Source: Agelaius tricolor | Taxonomy: Eukaryota; Chordata; Aves; Passeriformes; Icteridae | DNA: 64,000 nt | Reading direction: 5' to 3' | Assembly: GCA_023055355.1 (NCBI GenBank) | Contig: JALJCS010000034.1 | Coordinates: 758,001-822,000 of the forward strand | Shown here: positions 37,203-47,339 of the stretch, piece after piece | Layout of the letters: each line of letters begins with the position of its first letter | Position numbering within the stretch: position 1 is the stretch's first letter | Notes under the pieces: model-generated | Databases searched by the model: none | Seen by the model: the letters and a program-made list of their open reading frames with translations, nothing else | Told to the model about the DNA's origin: nothing | Made by a program: the position numbers and the translations under genes

Positions 37203-39118
37203 TGATGCCTGGATCTGCATTCCTTAGCTAAATGCCCTTTCTTTCCACATGCCCAGCATGGTCCCCTAGGTCTCCCCTGGCGTGGTGGAGCAGCTGCTGG
37301 TGGGCGCCCTGACTGGGGGCAGTTTGTTGCCACGTGCCCAGCTTGGCCACACTTAAAGCATGCCATGACACTCGTTATTGCAGTGTGAACTGCTGCTTGA
37401 ATGGGAGCTAGGTGTTCTTCCTTTGCAACGTGTCTGATCATGGCAGCTAGATTAGACCCTTGCGGCAGTGATCTTAAAATGTCTTTGGTGGCTGAGTTGC
37501 ATTGCTGGCGTAGGCACTCTGCCAGCACAGGACCCTTTGCCTCTGAGGGTAATGTTGAGGAGTCCAAGGCAGCCTGTAAACGATCCACAAACTGAGTGAA
37601 GCTTTCACTCTCACTCTGCTTTATTGTGGACCAAGGCGACGGTTTGGCTATTACTTTGGAAGCAACGCGGATGGCTTCTCGGGCAGCACGGGTTGTTGTC
37701 ATAACCTCATGTGCCCGCAAGCCCTCAGCCTGTGCCTGAGGGGTGATCATTGTAGGGTCTGTGCCCATTAGCCTCTGTATGCTGGAGCCGTGCAGTGGAT
37801 GGTCTGCCCCTGTTACCAGGGCCAGCTGCTTAATACAGTTATCCTCCCATTCCTGCTTAAAAACGATCATCCCTGCCCCATCAAAAATCATTCTGCAAGT
37901 CTGCTTAATATCAAAAGGTAACATGTCATCCCCTCCAAAAACGCTGTCAATGAGTGTGGAAACCATGGCAGAATTAATTCCCCTATCTGCAATTGCTTTA
38001 ATAATTGCCTGCACGTCTTTCGGGTTTACCGGGGAATAGGTCCTTTGATTCCCGCCGGCTCCCCCCACCCGAACCGGGAACACCAGTTTTGCTGACGGAG
38101 TCCATTCAGCACACGCTATTTTTATTTTCCGCCAGTCTGTAAGCGGAGTTCGATCTTTCTCCGATATCCCCTTCACCCATGCAGGAGCGCTGTGGCTGGT
38201 GACCCTGTATGCCGCTGCTCTCCTTCTGTTAAAACCCGAATCCGAGTCGGAACTCCCCGATCCCCTCTCGAGCTCGGAGCTCGAGTCCGAGTCCGAGTCG
38301 GAAGTCGACTGGCCGGACGTTTCCGGGCTGCTCTGCCTTTTTCTCGGGCTCCGACCCCGCCCCTTCTTGCGGGGGTCGGGCCGTTCCCTCCCCCTGGGGT
38401 CCCCCCGCCTCCTGCTGGGGGAGGTCCTTGCCCTATAAGGACCTGATGTGAACTGAGCGCTCTGATTGGCCTTACGCTCCTCCGCGGGGGCCACCCCATC
38501 CCCCCGCTCGCCCGCGCATGCGTTGTTAAGCAGGCTGACTGCATTTCCGCCCCCCGTGTTCTCCTTTCCGCCCTGAACATGCGGTTCGGCGCCATTTTCA
38601 AACGGATATGGAGGGGGTGCGCTTTTATCCACCCCTTTGGGGTCCGGCAATTTCGCCGCCTCCAGCGCTTCTTCCATTAACCCCCGCCAAAACGCCCGCG
38701 CGTGTTCCCCCCCTGATGGTAAGGAGGTCTGCTCGGGGGAATCCGGCGCTCGCGGTTCCGCGGTGCCGATCTGATCGAAGCCCTCTGCGGTCTGCGTTGC
38801 CGCGCTCACCCCCAACTGCGGCGTGGCTAATAACCAAGCCTGCGCGGCTTTCCAGGTCTCCTGCTCTTCTCTAGCTTTCTGCAGAGCCTGCACGACTCTG
38901 CCCCATGACTTTAGAGCTTTCCCTGAGCCTGAGGAAATAGTCTCCTCAGCTAAAACCTTCGTACAAGTATCCCACGTCTCCGGATGGAGAATATCCACCG
39001 GGCTGTCTATCGCCCCCAGCTTAATAAGTCTCGGTATAGCAAGACATAAATCTTTTAGCTTACAATCAATCCCCCATTGAGCATGCATCTGAGTTACGAC
39101 CTTCGCTATGGCTTCCAT
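36962..39118 (-). CDS. gag: Retroviral Gag polyprotein, intact ORF
   Basis: 718 codons. The N-terminal MEAI start and matrix-like helices (WGRVVQALQKAREEQE) resemble alpharetroviral matrix; there is no Gly2 for myristoylation. A PPPY late-budding motif is at 168-171. A long acidic/Ser/Arg linker follows, then capsid with the major homology region (SFTQFVDRLQAAL). Two zinc knuckles of the CX2CX4HX4C type: CFKCGQAGHVATNC (588-601) and CWACGKKGHLAKEC (621-634). After the knuckles an in-frame Pro-rich tail of about 84 residues continues to the stop. Start chosen as the first ATG after the primer site and leader. Confidence 0.92.
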   Translation of the reverse strand: MEAIAKVVTQMHAQWGIDCKLKDLCLAIPRLIKLGAIDSPVDILHPETWDTCTKVLAEETISSGSGKALKSWGRVVQALQKAREEQETWKAAQAWLLATPQLGVSAATQTAEGFDQIGTAEPRAPDSPEQTSLPSGGEHARAFWRGLMEEALEAAKLPDPKGVDKSAPPPYPFENGAEPHVQGGKENTGGGNAVSLLNNACAGERGDGVAPAEERKANQSAQFTSGPYRARTSPSRRRGDPRGRERPDPRKKGRGRSPRKRQSSPETSGQSTSDSDSDSSSELERGSGSSDSDSGFNRRRAAAYRVTSHSAPAWVKGISEKDRTPLTDWRKIKIACAEWTPSAKLVFPVRVGGAGGNQRTYSPVNPKDVQAIIKAIADRGINSAMVSTLIDSVFGGDDMLPFDIKQTCRMIFDGAGMIVFKQEWEDNCIKQLALVTGADHPLHGSSIQRLMGTDPTMITPQAQAEGLRAHEVMTTTRAAREAIRVASKVIAKPSPWSTIKQSESESFTQFVDRLQAALDSSTLPSEAKGPVLAECLRQQCNSATKDILRSLPQGSNLAAMIRHVAKEEHLAPIQAAVHTAITSVMACFKCGQAGHVATNCPQSGRPPAAAPPRQGRPRGPCWACGKKGHLAKECRSRHQGNGRGRGQPGRIQPPPTWNMQRPSYSNPQWGTRLSCPPPPPSQGMTNFVAQPMAQSNPSAPQEYQEPLPGAEAPGWLWP
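37196..37202 (-). promoter_or_regulatory. Gag-pro -1 ribosomal slippery site G GGA AAC
   Basis: The heptamer is in correct phase in gag, five codons after the second zinc knuckle. About 6 nt downstream, GGGAGG can pair with CCTCCC about 25 nt further on, giving a stem that would stimulate slippage. Known active heptamer in betaretroviruses. Confidence 0.88.
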
Positions 39119-39221
39119 GGTCCACGCTGGTCCGGGGGCGTCCCCCCCGCTGCACTAGGCCTGCTGTGCAGCCGCCGGTCCCCTGTCCAGGCGAAATCCC
39201 GAACTCCGGGCGCTGCAATTT

Positions 39222-39239
39222 TCCCGGGTTTCGGCACCA
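39222..39239 (-). other. Primer-binding site, tRNA-Phe
   Basis: TGGTGCCGAAACCCGGGA on the minus strand, two bases inside the 5' LTR edge. It is the exact complement of a vertebrate tRNA-Phe 3' end. Avian leukosis/sarcoma viruses use tRNA-Trp instead. Confidence 0.88.
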
Positions 39240-39241
39240 GA

Positions 39242-39533
39242 TGTTGCCGTTATGGCCTAGCGACCTGGTTCGGGAGGTCCGGCACGGTGACCCAAGGCCC
39301 AGGGTCACTCGGTCCAATGCTACATACACCAATGTGGTGGACAGCAAAATGGCGTTTATTGAGGGGTCTCAGGGGGTATTTATGGTTTGGGCAGTCTGTG
39401 TCATTTCCCTCTGCTCATGTCCGGCCGGGTGTGGCTGGGTACAGAGCAAAGGTCAGACTGCAGGGTGAGGGGGAGCTTCTTATCTACCCGTACAGCCCGA
39501 GATCTTCCGCACGCAAGTCCCTAGCTCTCCACA
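39242..39533 (-). repeat. 5' LTR of provirus (promoter)
   Basis: 292 bp, identical by eye to 31,675-31,966. Carries the proviral promoter (CCATAAATACC at 39,385-39,375) and AATAAA at 39,360-39,355. Confidence 0.92.
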
Positions 39534-39760
39534 CTGGGCACAGGAAGGAGAGAGGGGGAACAGAAGGGAGTAGCGGGCTAGGGACAGGACAGGAAGGAGC
39601 CGGCTTTGCGGGGGGAGAGGGAATGGGGGAAAGGGAGCGAGAGAAGGCGAATACGGGGAGAAGGAAGGAGGGCTAGAGAGAGCGACAGGCGGGGAAGCCT
39701 CCCAGAGCCCCGGCTGCACCCCGAGCCCGGCCCGGCGCCTCGCCCTGCCCGGGATGCTGC
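39534..39760 (-). ncRNA. Short transcription-unit candidate, copy 3, 5' intron part
   Basis: After the target duplication the pyrimidine intron (minus strand) continues. Words such as CTCTCTCTAGCCCTCCTTCC and CTACTCCCTTCT match copy 2 at 24,400-24,600. A clear exon 1 and donor like those of copies 1 and 2 is not found; sequence upstream turns into CTCGGC-rich repeat. Confidence 0.45.
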
Positions 39761-40260
39761 GGCGCTCGGCGGAGCTCGGCTCGCTCCGGAGACGCTCGGC
39801 TCCGGTCGGCTCTTGGCGCCTCAACTCGGCTCTTGGCGCCTGCATTCGCCTCTTCGGCCGAGCTCGCCTCGCTTCGGCCCAACTCCCAGCCGCTCTGTGC
39901 CTTCGGCGCGCCTCGGCTCCGCTCGCCTCGCCTCGGCTCCCCGACGGCGGGCGGGCAAGCGCCGCCGCCTCCCGTTCAGCTCGCCCGGCTCGGGGCTCTC
40001 CCGCTGCCGCGTCCCGCGGGCGGCCCGGCCACGGCGCGGACACGACCGGGAGCGCGGGCTCGGGCAGGAGCTCATTAGGCTGGGAGCGCACTGGCGCTAA
40101 GCAGCGCGCACGAGAGCAGCAGGCTCGCTTCGCCTGAGCTCGGCTCGCTTCGCTTCAGGCAGCCTCGGAAGCCTCGCCTCGGTTCGCTCGAGGCCGTCAG
40201 GGTCGGCCGCTCTCGCCTTGCTTCGGCCGAGCTCGTGCGATTCCCCCGAAGGCGGCGGCG
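39760..40260. repeat. GCTCGGCTCGCTTCG-rich satellite-like block
   Basis: Irregular repeats of CTCGGCT, CTCGCTTCG, CTTGGCGCC. Similar in word content to the 12.7 kb satellite. All open frames here are low-complexity. Confidence 0.65.
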
Positions 40261-40783
40261 TTCGGTTGTGGTTTTAGAAATATCCTCCTCTATCGATTGG
40301 ATCTCTCTACAGTTAGATTTATATTTCTAGAATACTTCTATTAATCCAAACAAAAACCCCATCTCTAACCAAATAAATACAAGAAAACACCTTCTTTTAA
40401 ACGGTATTGAAATATTTTTATACTTTATATAATTATATTCACATTTATATTTATAGTCTCTTTTGATGCAATCTATTAATAATTATCTATAATATCTATA
40501 AAATTCTAGACATGTATTTAAATTATTATTTATATTATGTATCGTATCTACTGCTGCAACTGATTTTTTCTTCTAGTTTTAAACGTTATCTGTATGTATT
40601 TATGATATATTTCTAGACTTAGATTTCTACCTTCATATTCTTTGTATTTATAATTTTTATCATCAAAACCCTGCCTATTGACAAGTAAAAGAAACACGCT
40701 TTATTTAACGACTTAAAAAATATTTTAATATTTATAATTTTCATATTTCTATTTATAATTTGCTCTCTAGTACGTGATAACAT
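40261..40783. repeat. AT-rich repeat, two related units
   Basis: The motif series AAACCC, CTA, AAATAAA, TTTATTT/TTAAA, AATATTTTTATA occurs near 40,350 and again near 40,668, and also near 29,808. About 320 bp period. Confidence 0.55.
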
Positions 40784-40784
40784 A

Positions 40785-40880
40785 CCTGCTCCTGCACCGC
40801 AGTGGGGCTCCCTCTCCTGGGCACCTCGGGGTGCCCCCAGGGGCATCAGAGCCCCGAGTCTTCACCCCCCCCTTTTCCTC
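40785..40880. repeat. ~96 bp block repeated at 59,501-59,597
   Basis: CCTGCTCCTGCACCGC..GTGGGGCTCCCTCTC..GGGCACC..GGCATCAGAGCCCCGAG..TTCACCCC is shared with few changes. Confidence 0.8.
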
Positions 40881-42790
40881 CAGTTAGAAACGACACTGGA
40901 ACTTTTTTCTGGAAACAAAGACATGACCTAAATCCTCTCCCCATGTCCTAGACAGATAGATGTTCAGTTCTTAGTTGACTGGGCAGCAGTTTCTTCAATA
41001 GAATGATAAACAATATGGAAACGTTTTAGCTACAAGCAAATAGGCAAATCGGAACAAGGTCCTGGTGGCCAGCCACTGCAGTTCTTTTGAAGCAATTTTT
41101 TAAACAATCAAATACTGATACCACAAAAAATAAAGCAAAAAGCTGACTACTGGCTAAGAAAGAAGGAAAAATTAACTTTGGACGACAACAACAACATTCC
41201 AAGGACACAGGCTTTTTTCCAATCTCAGACCTTATTACTACCTCTCTTGGGAATTCTCATCGTGGATCCCAAAAGGAATAAATCCCTCAGCGTGTCCTAA
41301 AGCACCAAGGAGCTACCTACAAGTGAAGGTGGCTACTTTCAGTGCAGACACAGCTGATGACACAGCAGTGGCACAGTTCTGTGCTGCACAGGGATAGTAC
41401 TGTCTCCTCTTCTCCAGCAGCTGACTCTCTCCTGCCATGGCTTCTGTAAATGCATCAGAGCACGACCTTAACCACAAACAGGCAAGAAAACACCATCAGA
41501 AGTCTTTCACTAAGCAGTACAAGAAGGGTTCCAATCAGAGACCAACAGAATTTCAAGGAAGCAGTATGCAATTAAACCCCCTCAGATTTGTTCAAGTATC
41601 CGGCAGGTAGATGGAACCAAAATGGAACCATTCAGAAATGACAAAGAAAACCTCCCCAAGTATTTATACAGGAGTCCTTAATGTCAGAAATGGGATGACA
41701 GGTTATGTTCAGATAAGATGAATGTTTATTTTGATGTATAAATAAACTTCTCTCGTGGTCCTTTGCCAAAAAATAGAACCTACAAGTGAACACCTACACC
41801 TGCCTCAAGAGACCTAATGAGCCCCTGGCAGCCACCGGCATCAAAGCGCAGTGGATGTTTCTAATCCAGGGGAAGGAGAACAATATCACCTTTTGTTCTC
41901 TCCAGTTTGTTTCCTCTGCAGTCCTAGTTGCTCCTTATGATTTTTACAGTCTCTGTATCTTCTCGGGCAGCGCTGAGTCTGACGACCGGGATACGAGAGT
42001 CCTTCCCTGCCCTACGGAGAGAACCAGGAAAAAAAGTTCAAAAAAGAACAGGGCAGTTTGAAGTTAATACCTCCGACGAGAAGCAGCACCCGACAAACAG
42101 AGCAACGGTGAACAAAGCGTGACACCTCCCTGGGGACAGAAGACTTACAAACTCTCCGGGATTTACAATTCCAGTAACCAAGCCCTTCAGCACAGCAGCC
42201 AAGTGTCCCATCAGGTGGTGCTGCACCAAAGCACGATCCGAGAGGTTCCAAAGAGTGAAATGCACGTTACTGTCCAAAGACGTAAAATCTTGCAAAATAA
42301 CAAAACTACAATAGATCTAAACTACAGGGCAAGAGTACAAGTGTTAGCTTGTGGAGCTGGAACCATCCAGGTGAGCAACTGCTAACCGGATCCTCAACAG
42401 AGTTTGAGGAACCCTTCAGGATACAGAAGGGTTTTCCCCAGCAATGTCACAGGCCGAGTTTTGATAGAAGTGCACTTGCCAGATGCTCAGAAACGTCACC
42501 CATCCTCCTCCGGGTGTCCTGAGAGAGCTGCGAATGGCTCTCACCTGGTTTGAGCTGGTTCTGTAAGGGCTCAGGCTGAATTTCACCAGATGCAACCAAA
42601 CTGGGCAACACCCAGTGGGACAGAAGGAACCCAAAGCTTGTTTTACCCAAAGCTTGGGTAAGCAGAGCTCCAGCAAATACTGAGGAAATGATCAGAACAG
42701 GGTAACAAATAATAAACATACCTTTTTTAACTTGCCTTTTTTTTTTTTTTTCAGATGAGCAAAACAATTAAGGAGAAGGTGGAAAACTCA
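40881..42790. other. Unannotated stretch
   Basis: No gene recognised. It lies downstream of the GARNL3 exons on the minus strand, but the next expected RapGAP-domain exon is not seen. Confidence 0.4.
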
Positions 42791-42791
42791 C

Positions 42792-43567
42792 CGTGACTGA
42801 ACATTTCATCACCTGTAAGCTGACCATCCTTAGCATAGAGGACTCCAAATTTAAAATTCACCGATCCCTGGAAAATAAAACCAAATATTATTTGGTAAAC
42901 AGTCAAACAGAAGACATAAAAATTTGTTTCCTCTAATCTTTGCATACATCCAACACATTAGAACATACTTTTTATACCATCTCCTAATACATAATGATTT
43001 ACCTTTAAACTTTGATAGTATAGCATAAAATCATTAACTTAGATGGGTGATCAATTATGATTAAGTTGGTGCTTCAAGTTATTTTTGCTGTCAGGTTCCA
43101 AAAAACATGACTTCTTTTTACTGTAACGAGCAATTGATTTAGAAGTCATCAAAAGCCCATCAAAATACAAAGCCGTATTCACCGGACGGGTCTGTGAGCA
43201 AGAAGTAGTTAGGCTTGTACTCACCTCTTGCCCTTCAAGAACCAATAAATCCTGTCAACAAAAACAGCATCTTTAGCCCCCTCCTATTAAAGATTCTACA
43301 AGGATGATGGTTTTATTGGTGTTTAGAAGTTTGGATTTGAAATGGCCAGTTCAATGGATAAAGAGACAGTTTAAGTAGTATTAGATTCTTATTATTATTA
43401 TTCTTATTAGCTACTGGAAGAAACAAACCAGTAGGATCTATACTTAATTACTTCTATTTCCAGGAAATCATAAAGAAAAAGAACCAAACCAAAAAAAGTC
43501 ACTTCCTACCTTTTGTATCTCAGGATGAAAAATGTCTCTTGGGCTCTTCTCCAGTTTCTCCAGACTC
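42792..43567 (-). pseudogene. GARNL3: GARNL3 (RapGAP-domain) three-exon fragment
   Basis: Three consecutive minus-strand exons with good splice sites and matching phase: 43,567-43,510 (LEKLEKSPRDIFHPEIQK), 43,251-43,225 (DLLVLEGQE), 42,867-42,792 (GSVNFKFGVLYAKDGQLT, then DEMFSH). This is the beginning of the RapGAP domain; FKFGV-YAKDGQLT-DEMFS is closest to GARNL3 among RapGAP proteins. The following exons with the catalytic Asn region are not found in the 1.9 kb downstream, nor the preceding exons upstream. No stop in the three exons. I call it a fragment because neighbours are missing; a live gene with very long introns cannot be fully excluded. Confidence 0.7.
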
Positions 43568-44689
43568 CTGGCACTGAAATGCAAATGAACGAGTGCTTTA
43601 TAGGAGGGCAAGTGCACATTCCAACCCCGAACCCCCAACCGATGGCAGTTACAGCGCTTACAAAATGAATCCTTCCCAGAGCCTCTGGGAAATGGAACGG
43701 TTTGTGCAACTGCCATTTCTTCCCCAAAATACTGACTCCCAACACTTCCTAAACTGAGTTTGCATTTTAAAAACAGAAATTAGGGAGACTCAGGGTGGAG
43801 ATCAGGTTGAAATTGATTTCCTTCTAAAGCACAGGGGCTCTGTTCCATCACCCTTCACTTGGGCTCCACACGGAATCACGGGGAGCATTTTAGGAGGGCT
43901 CAAGAACCAATTCTATTTCTCTCTTTTTTCTAGTGCTCTCTCTTCCTAAATAATTCAAGGCAAGTCAAATGAAAAAGGACAAGTTCAGCAGCAAATTCAC
44001 ACTTTTTCCCTTTGTCTGCTCAAGAACAGGCTTTAAAACCACTTCTTGCTGCCTTCAACGGTTAAGACTTGCAAAACGGTTTCGCAAGTTTGATAGGTTT
44101 ATCATAAAAACCACAGAACGCAAGCTCTGAATGACAGGAAAAGGTACACAGGCAAATATCTCAGCTGATGGTGGCTTATTTGCAAACACAGACCTTAACG
44201 GAGATTGCACGGAGAATGTTTCAGTGGGACTCTAAGGGAAAAATATTTTCTGAGTACCCTGTAAACAAGAAAAGCTAGGATATATTACAGGACATACCCA
44301 CGTGTTCTGCATATTCAAATAGGATTATCAATAAAAACATTTAAGAAGGAAGAAAACCAAGGTAATTTTACTCAGCTATATTTACTGCCGATTTAGAGGG
44401 AAAAAAAAAAAAAAAAAAAAAGTGAACCAGAAACGCCTACAGTAGAACTTTAAAACAATTGCTTGGATAAAAGCAGCTCATGGAACATGAAGTAGAAAAA
44501 AAGCGAAACCAGTATCAGACCTGCCTATTTTCTTACCATTGCACAAGAAAATCCGACAAGCGGTAGAAAGTCACTGCCTAAAACCGATCCTAGGATGTAA
44601 CCGAGAACAATGGAGGCATTTGCGAATCTAAACGGAAACCTTTTCCGGACCCTAGTGTCAAATCACACGTTTTGTCTCTCAGCAGCTCG
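43568..44689. other. Unannotated stretch between GARNL3 exons and CpG island
   Basis: AT-leaning, with an A-run at 44,401-44,421. On the minus strand the segment ending before GTAAGA near 44,536 could be an exon, but I cannot assign it. Confidence 0.35.
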
Positions 44690-45560
44690 AGGCTGGAGAG
44701 CATTTCCCCTGGGGGTCGGGAGGGCAGGGGCACAAGGGGCTGAGTTTGCCGATCGCACCTGTGCCATCAGAAGGATCCAGCCCGGCGCTCCTTGCGCTCG
44801 CCATTCTCCGGGCCATCGCTGTGTTTTACTGCTCAGCGATGCCGCTCCATCTGTTTGCGTGGAAGGAAGAGCCACGAGCACTGAGGCACTCAGCAGCCGT
44901 GTCATGCCAGCGATGTCGAGCGCTCTCTGCTCGCAAGGCTGAGCCCGCCGCGGAGCCGCCTCCGCAGCCGCTCGTCCGCCCCCGCCCGCAGCAGCGGCAG
45001 CGGCCCGAGGGAGACGCTGCAGCTCGGCGGCTCCCGCGCCTCCGCCAGCCCGAGGGCAGCCGCCGCACAGTGACCGCGGCAGCGCCCGGCGCCGCTCGCC
45101 CGGGGCGGCTCCTGCAGCTCCCGGCCCGCGGCAGCAAAGCACCGCCCGGCGCTCCGCCATCGGCGGGCGGCAGCGCGCCCCGCCCGAGCCGAGCCCCCGC
45201 CACCGGGACCGCTGAGCGAGGCCGAGGCACCGGGCGGACGCCCCTTCCGCGCCGCTCGGCTCCGTGCGGGCGGCCGGACGGAGGCTTCGCCCCTCCAGCG
45301 TCGCTGCCGCGGCTCCGTCCCGCGCGGGACAGGCGCCGGGAGCTCCCCGCGCCCAGCCCGCTCCCCCGGCACGCGGCCGCCTCGGCCCGCCAGCCACTCC
45401 TACGGCGCGTCGGCCGTTGCGTCAGACGCCGCGCTTTACGGCCGCAGGGCCTGCCGGGAGTTGGAGTCTCGGACTGACAGCCACCGCTCCGTTCTCCGCC
45501 ACCGGGAGCTGCGCTCCCGCCAGGGGATCAAACGGCTCCTTCGCTCCTGGGCGCGGAAGC
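44690..45560. promoter_or_regulatory. CpG island, probable promoter
   Basis: Dense CpG, GC boxes and a ZNF143-like site. Long Arg/Ala/Pro frames on both strands are compositional. Position upstream of the minus-strand GARNL3 exons suggests it once served that gene, but a transcript start is not visible. Confidence 0.6.
45448..45468. promoter_or_regulatory. ZNF143-like motif
   Basis: GGCCTGCCGGGAGTTGGAGT resembles the SBS element (complement of ACTACAATTCCCAGCAGGC), typical of CpG-island promoters. Confidence 0.5.
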
Positions 45561-45594
45561 ACCTTAGGCAGCACCGCCCCTCCCGAATGTCCTT

Positions 45595-46094
45595 TCTTTT
45601 CCACTCCAACTCTTTTTTCTTTTTTTCACTCTGTTTTTCACCCCCTTTTCCACTTTCGCTCTTTCTTTTTCACTCTCACCCTTTTCCTTTTTCATTTTTT
45701 TTCTTCCTTTCTCTTCCTCCTTTTTTTTTTCTTCCTTTCCTGTTTCCTTTTCTTTCTTTCGCTCTTTCTTTCTGTCTTTCTCTATTTCTTTCTTTCTCTC
45801 GCTCTCTTCCTGTCTCTCTCTTTCTTTCTTTCTGTCTGTCTTTATTTCTTTCTCTCTCTTTCTTTCTTTCTCTCTGTCTCTCTCTCTTTCTTTCTTTCTC
45901 TCTGTCTCTCTTTCTCTCTGTCTCTCTTTCTTTCTCTCTATCTCTCTCTGTCTCTCTCTCTGTCTCTCTCTCTGTCTCTCTCTTTGTCTCTCTTTCTTTC
46001 TCTCTCTCTTTCTTTCTCTCTGTCTCTCTTTCTGTCTCTCTTTCTTTCTCTCTGTCTCTCTTTCTGTCTCTCTTTCACTCTGTCTCTCTTTCTG

Positions 46095-46135
<41 letters not shown>

Positions 46136-46228
46136 CTCTTTCTCTCTCTCTCTTTCTTTCTTTCTCTCCGTCTCTCTTTCTGTCTCTCTCTCTGTCTCTC
46201 TCTCTCTTTCTTTCTTTCTCTCTGTCTC

Positions 46229-46267
<39 letters not shown>

Positions 46268-46272
46268 CTATT

Positions 46273-46331
<59 letters not shown>

Positions 46332-46434
46332 CTATTTCTTTCTCTCTCTCTTTCTTTCTTTCTCTCGCTCTCTTCCTGTCTCTCTCTTTCTTTCTTTCTG
46401 TCTTTCTCTATTTCTTTCTCTCTCTCTTCCTGTC

Positions 46435-46501
<67 letters not shown>

Positions 46502-46850
46502 CTATTTCTTTCTCTCTCTCTTTCTCTTCCTGTCTCTCTCTTTCTTTCTTTCTCTCTCTATTTCTTTCTCTATTTCTTTATCTATTTCTTTCTCTTGCTC
46601 TCTTTCTGTCTCTCTTTATTTCTTTCTCTCTCTCTTTCTTTCTTTCTTCCTTTCCTTTTTCCTTTTCTTTCTGTCTCTCTTTCTTTCTTTCTTTCTGTCT
46701 CTATTTCTCTCTTTCTTTCTCTCTCTCTCTCTCTCTTTCTTTCGCTCTCTTTCTGTCTCTCTCTTTCTTTCTGTCTCTCTTTCTTTCTGTCTCTGTCTCT
46801 TTGTCTCTCTCTCTTTCTTTAATTCTTTCTCTCTTTCTTTCGCTGTATTT
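45595..46850. repeat. 1.25 kb pyrimidine microsatellite (CTTT/CTCT/GTCT)n
   Basis: The + strand is almost only C and T with scattered GTCT. Interleaved runs of TTTC, TCTC and TCTG. The 572- and 453-codon Ser/Leu/Phe frames are artefacts of the repeat. Length is likely polymorphic. Confidence 0.95.
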
Positions 46851-47061
46851 CTAATCTTGGCTTTCCATTCTAGCTTTAGAATAAAAAAAAGCAGCAGTAG
46901 AAACGTTCAGGCGACTGGGGAGTGCAAAAAACCCCAAAACGGCAATGATTTTAGGAAAACTATTTCCTCCATGGGAGCCTGAAATTTTCTACAGCTGCAG
47001 GTAACATAGAGCTTTTATTTCTTCTTCTATATAGATTATACTTTATACTCTATTTATACAG

Positions 47062-47216
47062 TGCCCCCTGCCGTCTGCTTTGGCGCACTGCAGGCACAGC
47101 GCCCCCTGCCGTCTGCATGGGCGCACTGCAGGCAGAGCGCCCCCTGCCGTCTGCTTTGTCGCACTGCAGGCAGAGCGCCCCCTGCCGTCTGCATCGGCGC
47201 ACTGCAGGCAGAGTGC
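47062..47216. repeat. 39 bp minisatellite, 4 copies
   Basis: Unit GCCCCCTGCCGTCTGC, TTTGG/ATGGG, CGCACTGCAGGCAGAGC, at about 47,062, 47,101, 47,140 and 47,179. Confidence 0.9.
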
Positions 47217-47339
47217 CGCCGAATGACGTCAGCCCGTCGACACGGCGCCCCGCCCAGGACACGCCCACTCGGGCGGCCGTTGCCATCTTGTACGGCACCC
47301 CGTGTCGGCCAGGGCGCCGCCAGCCTGTACGGCACAATT
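47217..47339. promoter_or_regulatory. Promoter-like linker with CRE and YY1-like sites
   Basis: Between two minisatellites: TGACGTCA at 47,224-47,231, GC-rich, GTTGCCATCTTGT (YY1-like) near 47,280. Function not shown. Confidence 0.35.

Larger units (their letters stand above)
31675..39533 (-). mobile_element. Endogenous retrovirus, nearly complete, minus strand
   Basis: LTR-leader-gag-pro-pol-env-LTR, 7,859 bp. The LTRs begin TGTGGAGAGC and end GGCAACA and appear identical over 292 bp. There is a 6 bp target duplication, a tRNA-Phe primer site and a G-rich polypurine tract. Gag begins MEA without the Gly2 that myristoylation needs, as in alpharetroviruses. Gag, pro and pol lie in three frames with two -1 slippery sites, as in betaretroviruses. 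Env is of the gamma/type D kind. Class II mosaic. Only defect seen: one frameshift in reverse transcriptase. Identical LTRs mean recent insertion or recent gene conversion. Confidence 0.95.

Noticed and set aside
39222..39239. tRNA-Phe gene
   Set aside because: Only the 18 terminal bases match; no cloverleaf. It is the proviral primer-binding site.
45264..46982. 572- and 453-codon Ser/Leu/Phe-rich open frames
   Set aside because: They are readings of the CTTT/CTCT microsatellite; no start context, splice sites or domain.
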